A stretch of 64,000 nucleotides of DNA from Lantana camara (Eukaryota > Streptophyta > Magnoliopsida > Lamiales > Verbenaceae). The notes beneath the pieces are model-generated. The model ran no database searches and had not been told where the DNA came from. It worked only from the letters and a program-made list of their open reading frames with translations. Positions 1 through 11,353 of this stretch are shown piece by piece. Location of the stretch: positions 30,041,001 through 30,105,000 of the forward strand of contig CM074855.1 of the NCBI GenBank assembly GCA_037501455.1. Direction: 5' to 3'. The number at the start of each line of letters is the position of its first letter. Position 1 is the stretch's first letter. The translations under genes and the position numbers were made by a program.

Positions 1-957
1 ACATTAGATGCATTAAATCAAAATAAAACTTAAGGATAGCATGAATTCATCAAAGAAATGCATATAACCTAGCTATTCATGCCATTGATCATAGCATGCT
101 CTAAACTCCAAGAAATTCAGCAAAGATATACTTAAAAGAAATCCAACAAGGTGGAGAGTAAGATCATAGATTTATCTTTCAAATTTGAGGCGAATCGGAG
201 GTGGAACGAGCAAGAAATTGGCAAAGTGAATAGTGGCAGCCCTCTTTTCTCTTCTTTCTTCCTTGGTCTGGGGTTGCTGCTTCTTTCCCCTTTCTTGGTT
301 GATGAATTTCGAAATTAGGGGGTTGTATAAGGATAGAGGGGTGAGTTAGTGGAGTGTGGGCCCTGGTTTGACTTGATTTTGGTTAAGGGATGAGGGAGAT
401 ATGGACATTTTAGTGAAAGGTGGCAAATCTATCACACGGGCTCGGTACGGACGAAATACGGGGGTTCAAACGAGCTTAGAAAAATACAAAGTTGGATTCT
501 TTAGCTCACATTCTTCGTTACGAGTCTGAAACTTTTTTCGGAATTCGAATCCAAATTCCCCGAGCCCAAGTTACATCTTCCGGAACACAAGGTGCGCTAA
601 ACGTGTTAGGCCCTCGAGTCCCTATCAAACAAAAAGGTTCAAGAACCGTATCGAATGAACTTTAAAAAAAAAAACCATAAAACGAGCACGTATATAAGTT
701 CATAACACATAAAACTCATGCATATCACGTAGTCACAAAAATCGGAAATGATTCCGAACTAAAACGGATAAAAACAAGGCAAGAAAGAGCGAAACGTTCA
801 AAATTCTAAACACATACTTAACAAATAGTTCAAATAAATTCTAGAATAAAATTTAAACAATAAAATAAGCACATAATTACATAATTAAATAATTTAAAAG
901 CACCAATAACACACCTGTAGCAAAGTACCTGGACGGCCAGACGAGCGGGATGTTACA
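1..957 (-). repeat. 3' LTR, terminal part only
   Basis: This is a direct repeat of about 4936-5889 with scattered substitutions. It ends at TGTTACA (951-957), which on the minus strand is the LTR start TGTAACATCC. The site that is a splice donor in the other LTR (AAAG|GTAAGT, near 5113) reads AAAG|ATAAAT here, near 182-187. So the GT is lost in this copy by G-to-A changes on the sense strand. Confidence 0.85.
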
Positions 958-975
958 AACTTCCCTTCTTCAAAA
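958..975 (-). other. Polypurine tract of the TR-GAG element
   Basis: On the minus strand this reads as a purine-rich run (GAAGAAGGGAAG) directly ahead of the LTR start TGTAAC. It is the expected primer for plus-strand DNA synthesis in an LTR element. Confidence 0.6.
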
Positions 976-1493
976 GGACCTGTGCTCAGGTCCGGAGCGA
1001 GATCTTGAACAACTTCGGGATAAACTCAACCCACACTTCTACTGCATCTCCCTGGTCCAAGTGAGCTGAAGAGTCTAGGGTCTTTTCTCCTCTAAACCAT
1101 GAACCGCTTTCCACGAAAGATATAAATGGGCTAGCCTTCAATCTATTACCTAAAAATATCGTTGAGCCCCGAACGGACCTCCTAGAAACAACCCCTAGCT
1201 CATCGTGGCTCTCGAACAACCAACCCACGCCTAAGGTAGTCCCAGTATCTCAACAAGGCATCTTCAAGTAAAACCACCAGGCAATTCAGCTCTCACAGCT
1301 CACCAAACACTCCCGGGCACTCAACTCACTAACTCTCTTCAAGAAGAGATTTCACATAGAAGAGGGCAACACACGTAACAACAGCAAGCAACAAGCAGCA
1401 AGCCACAAGGAGCAGTTTAAGGAAGAGAAAAGATAACAAGCAAGTGGGTTTTCCCATATTTAAATATGTATGAATGAGATGCCATGAATGCAA
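958..1493 (-). other. Untranslated 3' internal region of the TR-GAG element
   Basis: This stretch lies between the end of gag and the polypurine tract. It contains only short open frames with no recognisable domain. No pol remnant was seen, so the lack of pol looks original to this element type rather than a recent loss. Confidence 0.5.
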
Positions 1494-2381
1494 TTACCTC
1501 AATTCGGGTTTGACTTGGTCCCCAACTTGAAGCCTTTGATTCCTTCTCCTTTGTTTATTAGCCCTTGAATGGTCACAATCCGGGAACTTGTGTTCTGAAG
1601 ACCCGCAAGCGTAGTATCTCTTTAACCGAATCCAACATCCCTCATAAGTGTGGTTGGTCCCATGGCAATGTGCACACGGTGGGAATTCTCTCTCGGACCA
1701 AGGGGTCTTCCGAAGCTTAGATTTCTTCTTGTTACTTCTTTTCTCGGTCGGTACACCTTGTTGAATCGGTTTCTCTTCAACTTGTAGATTAGAACATGAT
1801 CCGAACCCAAATGGTTGCCCCGGTGCATCTTCTTCATGCCCTTTTCTTGTCATCCACCGAGTTTCGATCCGTATCGCCTTCTCAACGGCTTTATTCCATG
1901 TACTTGTGTCTCTTGCGATCAAAGCTTCTCTAAATTCACTCCGAAGGCCTTCCATAAAGTACTTAGCCTTCAACCGATCATTGCTTGTAATATGGGGCAC
2001 GTAGGCACCCAACCTCTCGAATTCCTCCAAATATTCCATAACATTTTTGTCTCCTTGTTTAAGGGTGAGAAATTCTTCAAGTCTTCGTTCTTGTAGAATA
2101 GTCGGTGTATACCACTTCCTAAATTCCCGAACGAATACTTCCCATATCAATGCTTCTCTCGTCGCCTCTAGTTGATGAGTTACTCTTATCCACTATAAAT
2201 TCGCTTGTCCTTATAGAAGTAGTGTAACTAGGCGGACTTTGTTTTAAGGATCACATGGCCATACTCGAAATATTCCCTCTATCCCCGAGAGTCATTCTTC
2301 GGCCTCAATATCATTACCTTCTCGGAATTGTGAAGGATTCAAAGTTCCAAACTCCCGATACAAAGTTGCTATCTGATCCAT
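1494..2381 (-). pseudogene. gag of the TR-GAG element (nucleocapsid-type), broken
   Basis: The minus frame from an ATG at 2381 reads a Ty3/gypsy retrotransposon gag protein, the structural protein of the particle. The capsid-like core includes WYTPTILQERRLEEFLTL and YLEEFERLGAYVP. Near the C-terminus are two zinc knuckles. The first is an intact C-X2-C-X4-H-X4-C (CAHCHGTNHTYEGC). The second has Tyr in place of the first Cys (YYACGSSEHKFPDC). The first half carries at least four in-frame stops between about 2170 and 2310, at least one looking like TGG to TGA. Only the last 218 codons (from 2150) are open. The protein cannot be made in full. The family is clear; the exact lineage is not. Confidence 0.8.
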
Positions 2382-2587
2382 AAGTGGTATCCTGAAAAGC
2401 TAAACAACTTGAATATAGATATAGGTGCATGTCGATCAGTAATTGCATGTTCATGTGAACAACTAATACAAATAATAGCAAATAAATCACGTAAATGATG
2501 TAGTGAATGCAAACAAACACGTAATCCTTATCCAAATGACCTAGACAAACCCGACATGACACTAGAGCTCCAGTTTTGCAACCAAGA

Positions 2588-2599
2588 GCTCTAATACCA
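2588..2599 (-). other. Primer binding site, initiator tRNA-Met type
   Basis: The minus strand reads TGGTATTAGAGC, one base from the common plant primer site TGGTATCAGAGC. It lies 7 bases inside the LTR edge at 2607, which fixes the element's orientation. Confidence 0.85.
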
Positions 2600-2606
2600 C
2601 TTTAGC

Positions 2607-5600
2607 TGTAGCACCCAGGAGCGCAGAGCACTACATTCCCCGCACCATAACCTGACACGTGTAATGCAATAGAAACTCCGCACACGCATCCAACTACAGC
2701 GAACGGGTGACAAACAAAATCTCTCCTAGGCTAAGCAGTCTAGACCCTAATTCAGAGTACGTAACAAAATCGAAACACATGCGGAAGCTACAGGATCAAC
2801 AAACATGCAAATAAAATCCAACTAATCCAAATAAATACATGATATACAAACATGCCCATCCCGGGTCAAATAAATCATACAAGTATCATAATTCAAATTT
2901 CAAATCATAATCTTATACATATTTATACTTATACATAATTTCAAAACGGAAAAGTAAAGATGCAGCATGCAAAAGACCCGAACTAAGACTCGGACAACTC
3001 AAAAGAAACCACCGCCTAGCTCGAACTGAAACCTGCACTTGCAAACTCAAGAAACAAAGGGTAAAAAGAAGGCAACGAGGAGGGGTCAGTCCTAAAAACT
3101 GGTGAGGGGGCTAACACACTCACGCATACAAATACGAAATTCAGAGCATATTCAAAGTCATAAAAGCTGATGAACCGGGGCGTGGTTTTTGCAATCTGAA
3201 TCATTTTCCCATGGTAATAAATATATAAAAGAGTTTAAGGCCCAAATGCCAAAATTAACCAATTTTATTAATTATGAATCCATTCTCGTTTCACGAACCA
3301 TTGTCATAATCAAAATCACACAGCTGGGCAAGTTCGAGTTTCAAACCACCTAACTCCGTTCATATTCAAAATCGGAATCAAAATTCAAACTACAGCATAA
3401 TTTAAACACACATACCTCTTCTCTGGGTGATGGAAGGGTGGATCCTACCCTTGCTATCGCTCACATGTCAGGGTCGTGAGTTTCATGACACTCACGCCCA
3501 AGGATTCCATCCCCCACTAACCTCCTAGTGGGTTCCGGGTTGATCCTTTCGAAATGGAGACCGTACTCGGGAGTTACCCGACGGCCCAACACCGTCCCGG
3601 GGCTCCTTTACACAAATCACCGGGGCCCAGTCAAATTGTTCGAAATTCATAGTTCAAAAGTTCCAAAATTTCAAAATCGGACTTATATTTCAAAGTCATA
3701 ACTCGCTATTTCAAAACACACACACCAACCCTTTTCAAATCAAACGAACGAAAAATATATCATACATATATATAAAATAGTTTTTCAAACATATCATAAC
3801 AAACGAGTCAATTCCCACAAAATACTTATCAAACACGTATCTAAATACATACATATATACGTAGGTCGAATGCGGACTTAAATCACATATAGGGTTGTAG
3901 GTTATAATAACTAAAAGAACAAAACCTCACCTTGTCGACCAAACCCAACACAACGAACCGAAAGACTTCTAAGATACCTCCTCGTCACCCACGGAACAAT
4001 CCTAAGGACAAAACAAAGAGCAAATGATGAACTTAGACTCAAAATGAACCAATTAGATGCTCGGTAAATGCATATGAATGCTAATGATGCATAAAGAATG
4101 CAATGAGATATCACTTAGGTCATATAATGCCATATTTGATCATACCGGATCAAAAGTCACATATTACACGTTAAACAAATACATAAGTCCCATGCAATAC
4201 TCATAACACGTCATAACACATTAGCGCAGCATACACTTCATAAAAGACCAAGGAAATTACATGCAAGGCTGACAATCAAAGTATGAAGTCATGCATGCAC
4301 ATAAGAGAGCAGATTAAGTTATCTAGTGCACATATCACGTAAAAAGAAGCTATAAACTTAATACAACATTCATAACATGTTATCCAAACATAAAACATAC
4401 CATATTCATGCATCAACAAGTCATAGAACAACATTTCATACATATAAATAAGCAGACATCACATTAAGATCAAGATTGGGGAGGGAAACGGACGAAACGA
4501 ACAAACAAACGACGAAAACACACAAACGGTTGGACTGGGGGGACTAACGGTCGTTAGTCCCACCCCTTCACAACCTAAGTAAATGTTGTTACTCAGTACA
4601 GTAGCCCCAGTTGCTGACTAACGGTTGTTACACCCCCAACACGCATAACGCCCGCACAGGGCTAGAATTTTGGAATTCCAGCCCCTGTTCCAGCCCTGAA
4701 ACACCAAGAAAACCATCCCACCACCAAACCAACACATCATATAAGTTTTATGCAGCAAATATACAAAGATTCATGACCTAAATCATGCAAAAACGGAAGC
4801 TAAACTCATGAGAAAGGAAGAGACACACACACAAGTTCATGTTCTTCAAGTTCATGCAAAATTCATCAATGGTAACTTCAATATAACTCATCTACCACAT
4901 AATAAAAGTTCAAGGAAATATAAATCAGGTCTTATGAACACATTAGATTCAATAAATCAAAATAAAACTCAAGGATAGCATGAATTCATCAAGAAATGCA
5001 TATAACCTAACTATTCATGGCATTGATCATAGAATGCTCTAAACTCCAAGAAATTCAGCAAAGATACACTTAAAAGAAATCCAACAAGGTGGAGAGTAAG
5101 ATCACAGACTTACCTTTCAAATTTGAGGTGAATCGGAGGTGGAACGAGCAAGAAATTGGCAAAGTGAATAGTGGCAGCCCTCTTTTCTCTTCTTTCTTCC
5201 TTGGTCTGGGTTTGCTGCTTCTTTCCCCTTTCTTGGATGATGAATTTCGAAATGACGGGGTGGGAGAAGGATAGAAGGGTGAGTTACTGGAGTGTGGGCC
5301 CTGGTTTGACTTGATTTGGTTAAGGGATGAGGGAGATATGGCCATTTTAGTGAAAGGTGGCAAATTTGTCACATGGGCTCGGTACGGATGAAATACGGGG
5401 TTCAAACGAGCTTAGAAAAATAGAAATTTAGATTCTTTAGCTCACATTCTTTTTTATGAGTCCGAAACTTTTTCCGGAATTCGAATCCGAATTCCCGAGC
5501 CCAAGTTACACCTTCCGGAACCCAAGGTACGCTAAACGTGTTAGGCCCTCGAGTCCCTATCAAACAAAACGGTTCAAGAACCTTATCGAATGAACTTAAA

Positions 5601-5889
5601 AAAATAACATAAAACGAGCGCGTAGACAAGTTTATAACACATATAACTCATGCATATCACGTAGTCACAAAAATCGGAAACGGTTCCGAACTAAAACGGA
5701 TTAAAACGAGGCAAGAAAGAGCGAAACGTTCAAAATTCTAAACGCGTACTTAACAAATAGTTCAAAAAAATTCAAGAATAACATTTAAATAATAAAATAA
5801 GCACATAATTACATAATTAAATAATTTAAAAGCGCAAATAACACACCCGTAGCGACATACCTGGACGGCCAGACGAGTGGGATGTTACA
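2607..5889 (-). repeat. 5' LTR of the TR-GAG element (3283 bp)
   Basis: On the minus strand the LTR starts TGTAACATCC (5889) and ends GGGTGCTACA (2607). Inside, in sense order, are a splice-donor-like AAAG|GTAAGT at 5114/5113, a near-perfect 20-base palindrome at 4541-4560 and an imperfect one at 4614-4631, and a GC-rich hairpin at about 3425-3460. An acceptor-like GTGCAG|G follows at 3033, then a block with GAGCTAGGCGG. The same order recurs in the other large LTRs of this window. If spliced, the intron would be 5113-3033 (2081 bp). Confidence 0.85.
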
Positions 5890-6102
5890 GTGGGTCCAAA
5901 ACTAAGAATGTTTGGGATCCTAGTACCCATTGAGAAAATAACTTTCCTTTGAGGTCGTTAGGGATTTATAGACCTTCTAAAAATAGTGGGAGAACATATT
6001 TCTAAAGATCTTGATAATATGTATAATCGTTATTATTCAACATGCTCACGATTTCTCTGTTTTTCTGTTTAGGTTGTAGTTCTGTGATTCTCTACAATTG
6101 AA
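5890..6102 (+). other. Copia leader ahead of gag
   Basis: This is a non-coding stretch between the LTR insertion edge and the gag ATG at 6103. No primer binding site is visible, so the primer site and 5' LTR were presumably lost or lie beyond the TR-GAG insertion. Confidence 0.5.
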
Positions 6103-6868
6103 ATGGCAACTAAAAACCCTCTATTATCCATCCTCAAATCAAACAAGTTGACGGGCCCAATTACTCTGATTGGCTTCGGAATCTAAAGATCGTTTTAGAT
6201 TATGAAAAGAGAATTTATGTTCTCTTCTAGGGAAAGCCTGTCGCTGAAGGCGAAGCTCCGACTCGGGCTGAAAGAGAGGCGATTGCGAAATGGTCTAAAG
6301 ACAATCTTCAAGCCTGTTGTCTCATGTTATCCAACATGTCTCCGGACATGCAAAGGCAACACGAATCAATGGAAAATTCTTGGGAGATTTATGACCATCT
6401 TGAGCAATTGTACCGCCCCAAAGAGCGTGTTTTAAGGTACAACACCTCTAAGGAGCTCTTTCATCTCAGAATGAAAGAAGGTACAAGTGTCCATGAGCAC
6501 GGTCTCAAGTTTCTTGCTTTGAACGAGAAACTGACCTCCATGGAAATGCCACATGTGGACTTGTTGCTGGCATCGCTTCCACTATCATTCAATCATTTTG
6601 TGCTAAAGTTCAACAATTATCCTCATGCTACTGTAGCTGAGCTGATTAGTCAACTTGTGACTCCTGAAGACAAGATTAAGAAGGATCACAAAGTAATGAT
6701 GGTCACTCCCTCTTCTAAGCCTTCCAAAGGCAAAGGGAAAAAGTTCCCATGAAGAAGGGATCTCTTAAACCCGATAGAGGGGTTAAAAAGAAAAAGGCTA
6801 AGAAGAAACGAGATTAGAGAGAGGACGTTTGCCACATTGTGGCAAGAAAGGGCATTGGAAGAGGAATT
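6103..6868 (+). pseudogene. copia gag, frameshifted
   Basis: The ATG at 6103 opens a copia-type gag that begins MATKNPLLSILKSNKLTGP. A one-base loss near 6150 breaks the frame. The capsid homology then continues in the frame of 6324-6752, including LYRPKERVLRYNTSKELFHL. A basic segment is followed by a zinc knuckle around 6830-6868 (HCGKKGHWKRNC). Its first Cys is out of frame by one base. Gag would form the particle and package RNA; this copy cannot make it whole. Confidence 0.8.
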
Positions 6869-7497
6869 GTCAAGAGTACAAGGATACTCTAAAGAAAGGT
6901 GTGTTTATTGTTGAAGTAAATCTATCTATTGATTCTAATTCTTGGGTACTTAATACTGGCTGTGGAGCTCATATCTGTAATGATGTACAAATGCTAAATG
7001 AGGTTTGGCAGCTTGAAGAAGGAGAATGCATCTTGAAGGTTGGGAATGGATTAAGCGTTCAAGCTCAAGCCATTGGGACGTGTAGATTAGATTTAGGTGT
7101 CTTTACTGTAGTTTTGAGCAAAGTCCTTTATGTACCTTCTATTATTTGTTATATCATTTCCATTCCAATACTTGATTATGAAGGTTTTGAGACTTTTTCC
7201 AGAAATGAGAACTTTTATCTTAAGAAGAATAAAACTTCCATTTTTCTTGGTACATTATCTAATGGACTTTATACAACTAAAGACACTAATATTTTGAATA
7301 TACAACAAATAAAAAAAACGCAAAAGAGATGACAAGATCTCGGCCTCTTTATCGCACGCACGTTTAGGACATATTTCCAAAGATAGGATTGCTAAGTTAA
7401 CTAATTTAGGATCATTATATGATAATGAACTTAAAGAGTTAACTTATTGTGAATCTTGTCTTAAAGGAAAAATGGTCAAAACTCCCTTTAATGGAAA
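6869..7497 (+). pseudogene. copia protease and integrase zinc region, broken
   Basis: The open stretch to 7332 carries the aspartic protease. Its catalytic motif reads LNTGCGAHI, so the usual Asp of D-S/T-G is Asn here and the enzyme would be inactive. After a stop at about 7332, out-of-frame sequence still encodes the GAG-pre-integrase zinc region, recognisable from LGHISKDRIAKLTNLGSL and ESCLKGKM. A further one-base shift occurs just before 7498. Confidence 0.75.
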
Positions 7498-8230
7498 GTG
7501 GAACGTGCCACTAAAGTATTGGATTTAATCCATATTGATGTTTGTGGACCACTTAGTGTAAGTACGAGAAATAATCATCAGTACTTCATAACCTTTATAG
7601 ACGACTTTAGCCGTTTTGGTTATGTGTACTTAATGAAGTATAAATCCGAAGCCTTTGAGAAATTCTTAGCATTTCAAAAGGAGGTTGAAAACCAAACCGG
7701 TCACAAAATTAAGACACTTTGATCTGATCGAGGTGCCGAGTATCTAAGTGACGAATTCCTTAGTCATCTCAGAGATAATGGAATTATCTCTCAGTGGACT
7801 CCTCATGGAACTCCTCAATTAAATGGAGTTTTGGAGAGAAGGAACAGAACCCTACTTGATATGATTCGTTCCATGATGAGCTTCACTGAATTGACACCTT
7901 CATTCTGGGGTTATACCTTAGAATCACCAGTTAAGATTCTGAATCTTGTTCCCTCCAAATCTGTACCCAAAACCCCATATGAAATGTGGTTTGTCAAAAT
8001 CCCTAATTATTCTTACTTAAGAATTTGGGGTTGTCCTGCTTACGTGAAGAGGACAGTGAGAGATAAGCTTGAAGCAAGATCAAGCTTATGCAACTTTGTA
8101 GGATATCCTAAAGAGTCAATAAGATATTATTTCTACGATCCTCTTAAACAAAAAGTCCTTGTGTCAAGAAATGCTAATTTTCTTGAGGACTCGTTCCTTA
8201 AAGAAAAGAAAGTCAAGATCGCAGAACTTG
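7498..8230 (+). pseudogene. copia integrase core, one nonsense codon
   Basis: The D-D-E integrase core is readable. The first Asp lies in LDLIHIDVCGPLS, the second in SDRGAEYLS and the Glu in LERRNRTLLD. A TGA at 7720-7722 sits just before SDRG, where copia elements normally have Arg. CGA to TGA fits methyl-cytosine deamination. The rest stays open past 8230 and includes the C-terminal GYPKESIRYYFYDPLKQKV block. The domain would insert the cDNA into the genome. Confidence 0.8.
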
Positions 8231-9739
8231 AAGAGGTTCGAGACCAAGGTCCCACGCCAAGTTTGGAGACTAACGTCCCTCAGCCAATCGCAGAGAGTGA
8301 TGCACACAAAAATCCTCCTCTAGTAAGACGTTTTGAACACATTCCTAGACAACCAGAGAGATGGTATGGTTTTCTCCACCAAACATCTCAAATGGATAAC
8401 GATCCATTAACTTATGAGGAGGCACTGTTAGATTCGGACTCTGAACAATGGAAAGAAGCAATGAAATCCCATGTACTCTAATCAAGTTTGGACCTTAGTT
8501 GATCCACCTGATGGGATCAGGCCTATAAGGTGCGAATGGATATATAAGCACAAGCTTAGAGTAGATGGAAGCGTGGCAGCCTTTAAAGCAAGATTGGTTG
8601 CTAAGGGTTTTACTCAAAGACCAGGTGTGGACTTTGATTAAACCTTCTCACCAGTTGCAATGCAAAAATCCATTCGGATCTTGCTTGCCATTGTTGTATA
8701 TTATGACTACGAGATACGGCAAATGGATGTGAAAACTGCCTTTCTTAATGGGGACATTGACAAAGACATTTACATGGAGCAACCCATGGGTTTCACATTC
8801 AGTGGGAGCGAACAAAAAGTTTGTAAGCTCCAAAGATCAATCTACGGATTGAAACAAGCCTCTAGGAATTGGAACATTCAATTTGATAAAGCAGTCAAAT
8901 CATTTGGCTTTATTCAAAATCCGAATGAGTGCTGCGTGTACAAGAAAAAATTGAAAACCTCGGTTCAATTTCTGATACTTTTTATAGATGACATCCTCCT
9001 CATTGGGAATGTGAAGGATGACATAAAAGTAACAAAGTCTTGGTTATCGAACCAATTTGAGATGAAGGATCTTGGTGATGCATCCTACATTCCCGGCATA
9101 AAGATCTATCGAGATAGATCTAGGAGATTGTTAGGATTATCACAGTCGGTTTACATAGACAAATACTAAAGAGGTTTAGTATGGAAGATTCCAAACGAGG
9201 GAAACTTCCAATGGGCCCGAGAACAGTTCTTTCGAAGAAGCTGTGTCCCAAGACTGAACTTGAAAAGTCCAGGATGTCCAAATTTCCTTATGCATCAGCA
9301 ATAGGAAGCATAATGTATGCAATGCTATGTACTCGACCGAATATGGCTTATGCACTCAGTGTAACTAGCCGATTCCAATCTGACCCTGGTGAAGGTCATT
9401 GGACTGCTGTAAAGAAGGTCCTTAAGTACTTGAGAAGAACCAAGGATTTATTCTTGGTTTACGGAGGCCAGTAAGATCTTGTCATTAGAGGATACTGTGA
9501 TGCAAGCTTTGCATCGGATATGGATGACTTTAAATCCATGTCAGGATACATATTATGCCTAAATGGCGGAGCAATGAGTTGGAAAAGTTTCAAGCAAGCG
9601 ACCACTGCAGATTCGACCACTGAGGCCGAATACTTAGCTGCAAACGATGCAGCTAAGGAGGTGTATGGGTAAGAAACTTCATCCACGAACTGGGTGTAGT
9701 TCCTAGCATTAAAGACCCCGTTAAAGTGTTTTGTGACAT
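8231..9739 (+). pseudogene. copia reverse transcriptase and RNase H (5' part), broken
   Basis: RT starts around 8390 (LTYEEALLDSDSEQWKEAM), with a frame break near 8481 and a stop near 8640. The fingers and palm follow (DVKTAFLNGDIDKDIYMEQP, YGLKQASRNW), and the catalytic pair is present in FIDDILLIGN. Frame breaks occur near 9167 and 9472. RNase H motifs then follow (GYCDASFASD, STTEAEYLAANDAAKE). The frame is cut at 9740 by the Athila-like element. Confidence 0.85.
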
Positions 9740-11208
9740 TGTTGTGTGTAGAAATTGCATGATTTTGAGCGTTAATTAGATTATATTTTTGGTGCCGTTT
9801 GATGCGTTTATGTGTTTATTTTGCACCGTTTAGGTGATTTTAGAGTTGGAGTTACAAAACGGCGAAGCGAAGCGATTTCATGCATTTTTTGAGAAAAATG
9901 TGGTAACTCCCATTACCACTTAGGAGTACAAAATTAGTAACCCCCATTACTAGCCACAGGAGTGGAGCTTTTAGCGAGAGAAGAGAGGGAACGCCCGTTA
10001 CCCCGATGCAGAAGGAAAGTGGTAACGCCCGTTACAACTAATAAAAACGTTACTGCGCTTTCATCAGTAACGAGCGTTAATAACAAATGCACATAGATAG
10101 GTAACGCCCATTACCTAGGGCGGCGAGAGAATTATTTGGGCTGCTATATTAGTGCGTTTTTGGAGTTTTTTTTTTTTTTTCGGAGGAGAGCTTTCTTCCA
10201 GGTCAAGACCTAGGGTTTGGAGAGAAGACAAGGAGTTTCAGAGGCTTTCCAGAGAATTCGAGAAGACGAGAGGATTGAATTCTTAGAATGATCTTTGGTT
10301 TTATTGTTGCTTTAATTTACAAAGTAATTCCTTTGAATTTAGTTTTGATTAGTTTCCGTATGTTAGATTCGTTTTTAGATATTGCTGAATGTTTAGGCTT
10401 TTGTTTTTGAGACTTTATTCAGATTTGATGACTATGATTTATTTTAATGCAATTTCCTTTAGTTTTATGAGTTTCACTTCAATTATGAGTAGCTAATTCT
10501 CTAGGGCTAGGGGGAGTGGTGATGATTGCATAATAGATGTTTGATAAGGTGCTTGAATGACTCGTGTTAATTCTTAGTTTGAAAACAGGTTTTAATTGAC
10601 TTGCGATGGCCTGATCACCCTTACCATGTGTCATAATTGCCTATAGATCGAAAAAGTGATGGTAATCTACATGGTTTTCACAAATTGTAAGTTATAGGGT
10701 ACAAAGAGATTTGATCCTAGCTTATACACAGAAATCTTATTCCATGCCGAGCCGTTAGAATATTGAATTACACTAGTGTTGTTCCTATGGGTTAATTAAC
10801 TATTGGTGATTGCAAGAGCAACATTGAACACTAATTAAGCACTTGGTTACACCTTGAGAGAGGGTAATACAAATATAAGTGACTAGGTTGTAGAATTACA
10901 CTTGTCAGACGAGACTCATATCAGCTCTTGATTGTATGATTCATTACTTTTCCCGTGTCTGTTTAGTTTACTGAATTAATTAGTGTGTTTTAGTCTTACT
11001 TGTGTTTAATTCTAGTTAGTTGTTAATTTCTATTTTAGTAGATTAATAGATACCACAACAATTGCTTTTCCTTAGGTCTTTAGATTAGAGAAGGATATAG
11101 AGTAGTGATTGATTTCCCTTCCCTGTGGGTTTGATCCTATTGTGGTACGCGTATGTTAGTGTACACTTGCTCGATTGGTTTTAACTTGAGTAAAACTAAA
11201 CAACAAGA
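9740..11208 (+). repeat. 5' LTR of the Athila-like element (1469 bp)
   Basis: It begins TGTTGTGTGTAG and is matched from 17715 onward. By comparison with the 3' copy it ends at 11208 (reads AGA, where the other copy has ACA). It holds six GTAAC-type palindromes (9902-10115), then a possible TATA (GCTATATTAG, about 10143) and a GGAGAGAAG-rich leader. The 3' copy lacks about 430 bases (10421-10850) and about 70 bases (around 10115-10180) that are present here. Confidence 0.85.
9902..10115. promoter_or_regulatory. Array of six GTAAC-N4-GTTAC palindromes ahead of the LTR promoter
   Basis: Copies of GGTAACGCCCGTTACC or close variants start at 9902, 9937, 9988, 10020, 10067 and 10100. They lie within 220 bases directly upstream of the TATA-like GCTATATTAG. 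The same motif set recurs in the 3' LTR (17875-18090) and in the interior (14062-14226). A regulatory or structural role is inferred from position and repetition. Confidence 0.6.
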
Positions 11209-11214
11209 AGTTTT

Positions 11215-11230
11215 TGGTGCCATTGTCGGG
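11215..11230 (+). other. Primer binding site, tRNA-Asp-like
   Basis: TGGTGCCATTGTCGGG, seven bases inside the LTR, matches the Athila-type primer site (TGGCGCCGTTGCCGGG) with three transitions. Confidence 0.75.
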
Positions 11231-11334
11231 AAAGGCGTTTTAAGTAAATATTACTCAAATATTTTGATCTAGTGCTTTAGACTATTATTTTACTTTGTGT
11301 TCATTATCTTTGTCACTGTGGAATTGGACTGAGG

Positions 11335-11353
11335 ATTTTTTTCCTTTGTGCAG
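11335..11353 (+). other. Splice-acceptor-like site just ahead of gag
   Basis: A T-rich tract is followed by CTTTGTGCAG|GTTTACG. The gag frame is open from the first base after this AG. A matching donor in the LTR was not convincingly found, so the intron is only suggested. Confidence 0.4.

Larger units (their letters stand above)
1..5889 (-). mobile_element. LTR retrotransposon, TR-GAG type (large LTRs, gag only), cut by the window start
   Basis: Positions 1-957 and about 4936-5889 are near-identical direct repeats, both ending in GATGTTACA. Together with an initiator tRNA-Met type primer site beside 2607 and a polypurine stretch beside 957, they define an LTR element read on the minus strand. 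The internal part is only about 1.65 kb (958-2606) and holds a broken gag, with no protease, reverse transcriptase or integrase. Such terminal-repeat elements with gag only are known in plants and depend on partners for pol. The 3' LTR runs off the window, so its target duplication cannot be read. The element interrupts the leader of the copia element that starts at 5890. Confidence 0.85.

Noticed and set aside
986..1228. 80-codon minus-strand open frame near the TR-GAG polypurine tract
   Set aside because: No domain and no start context; it lies in the untranslated part of the element.
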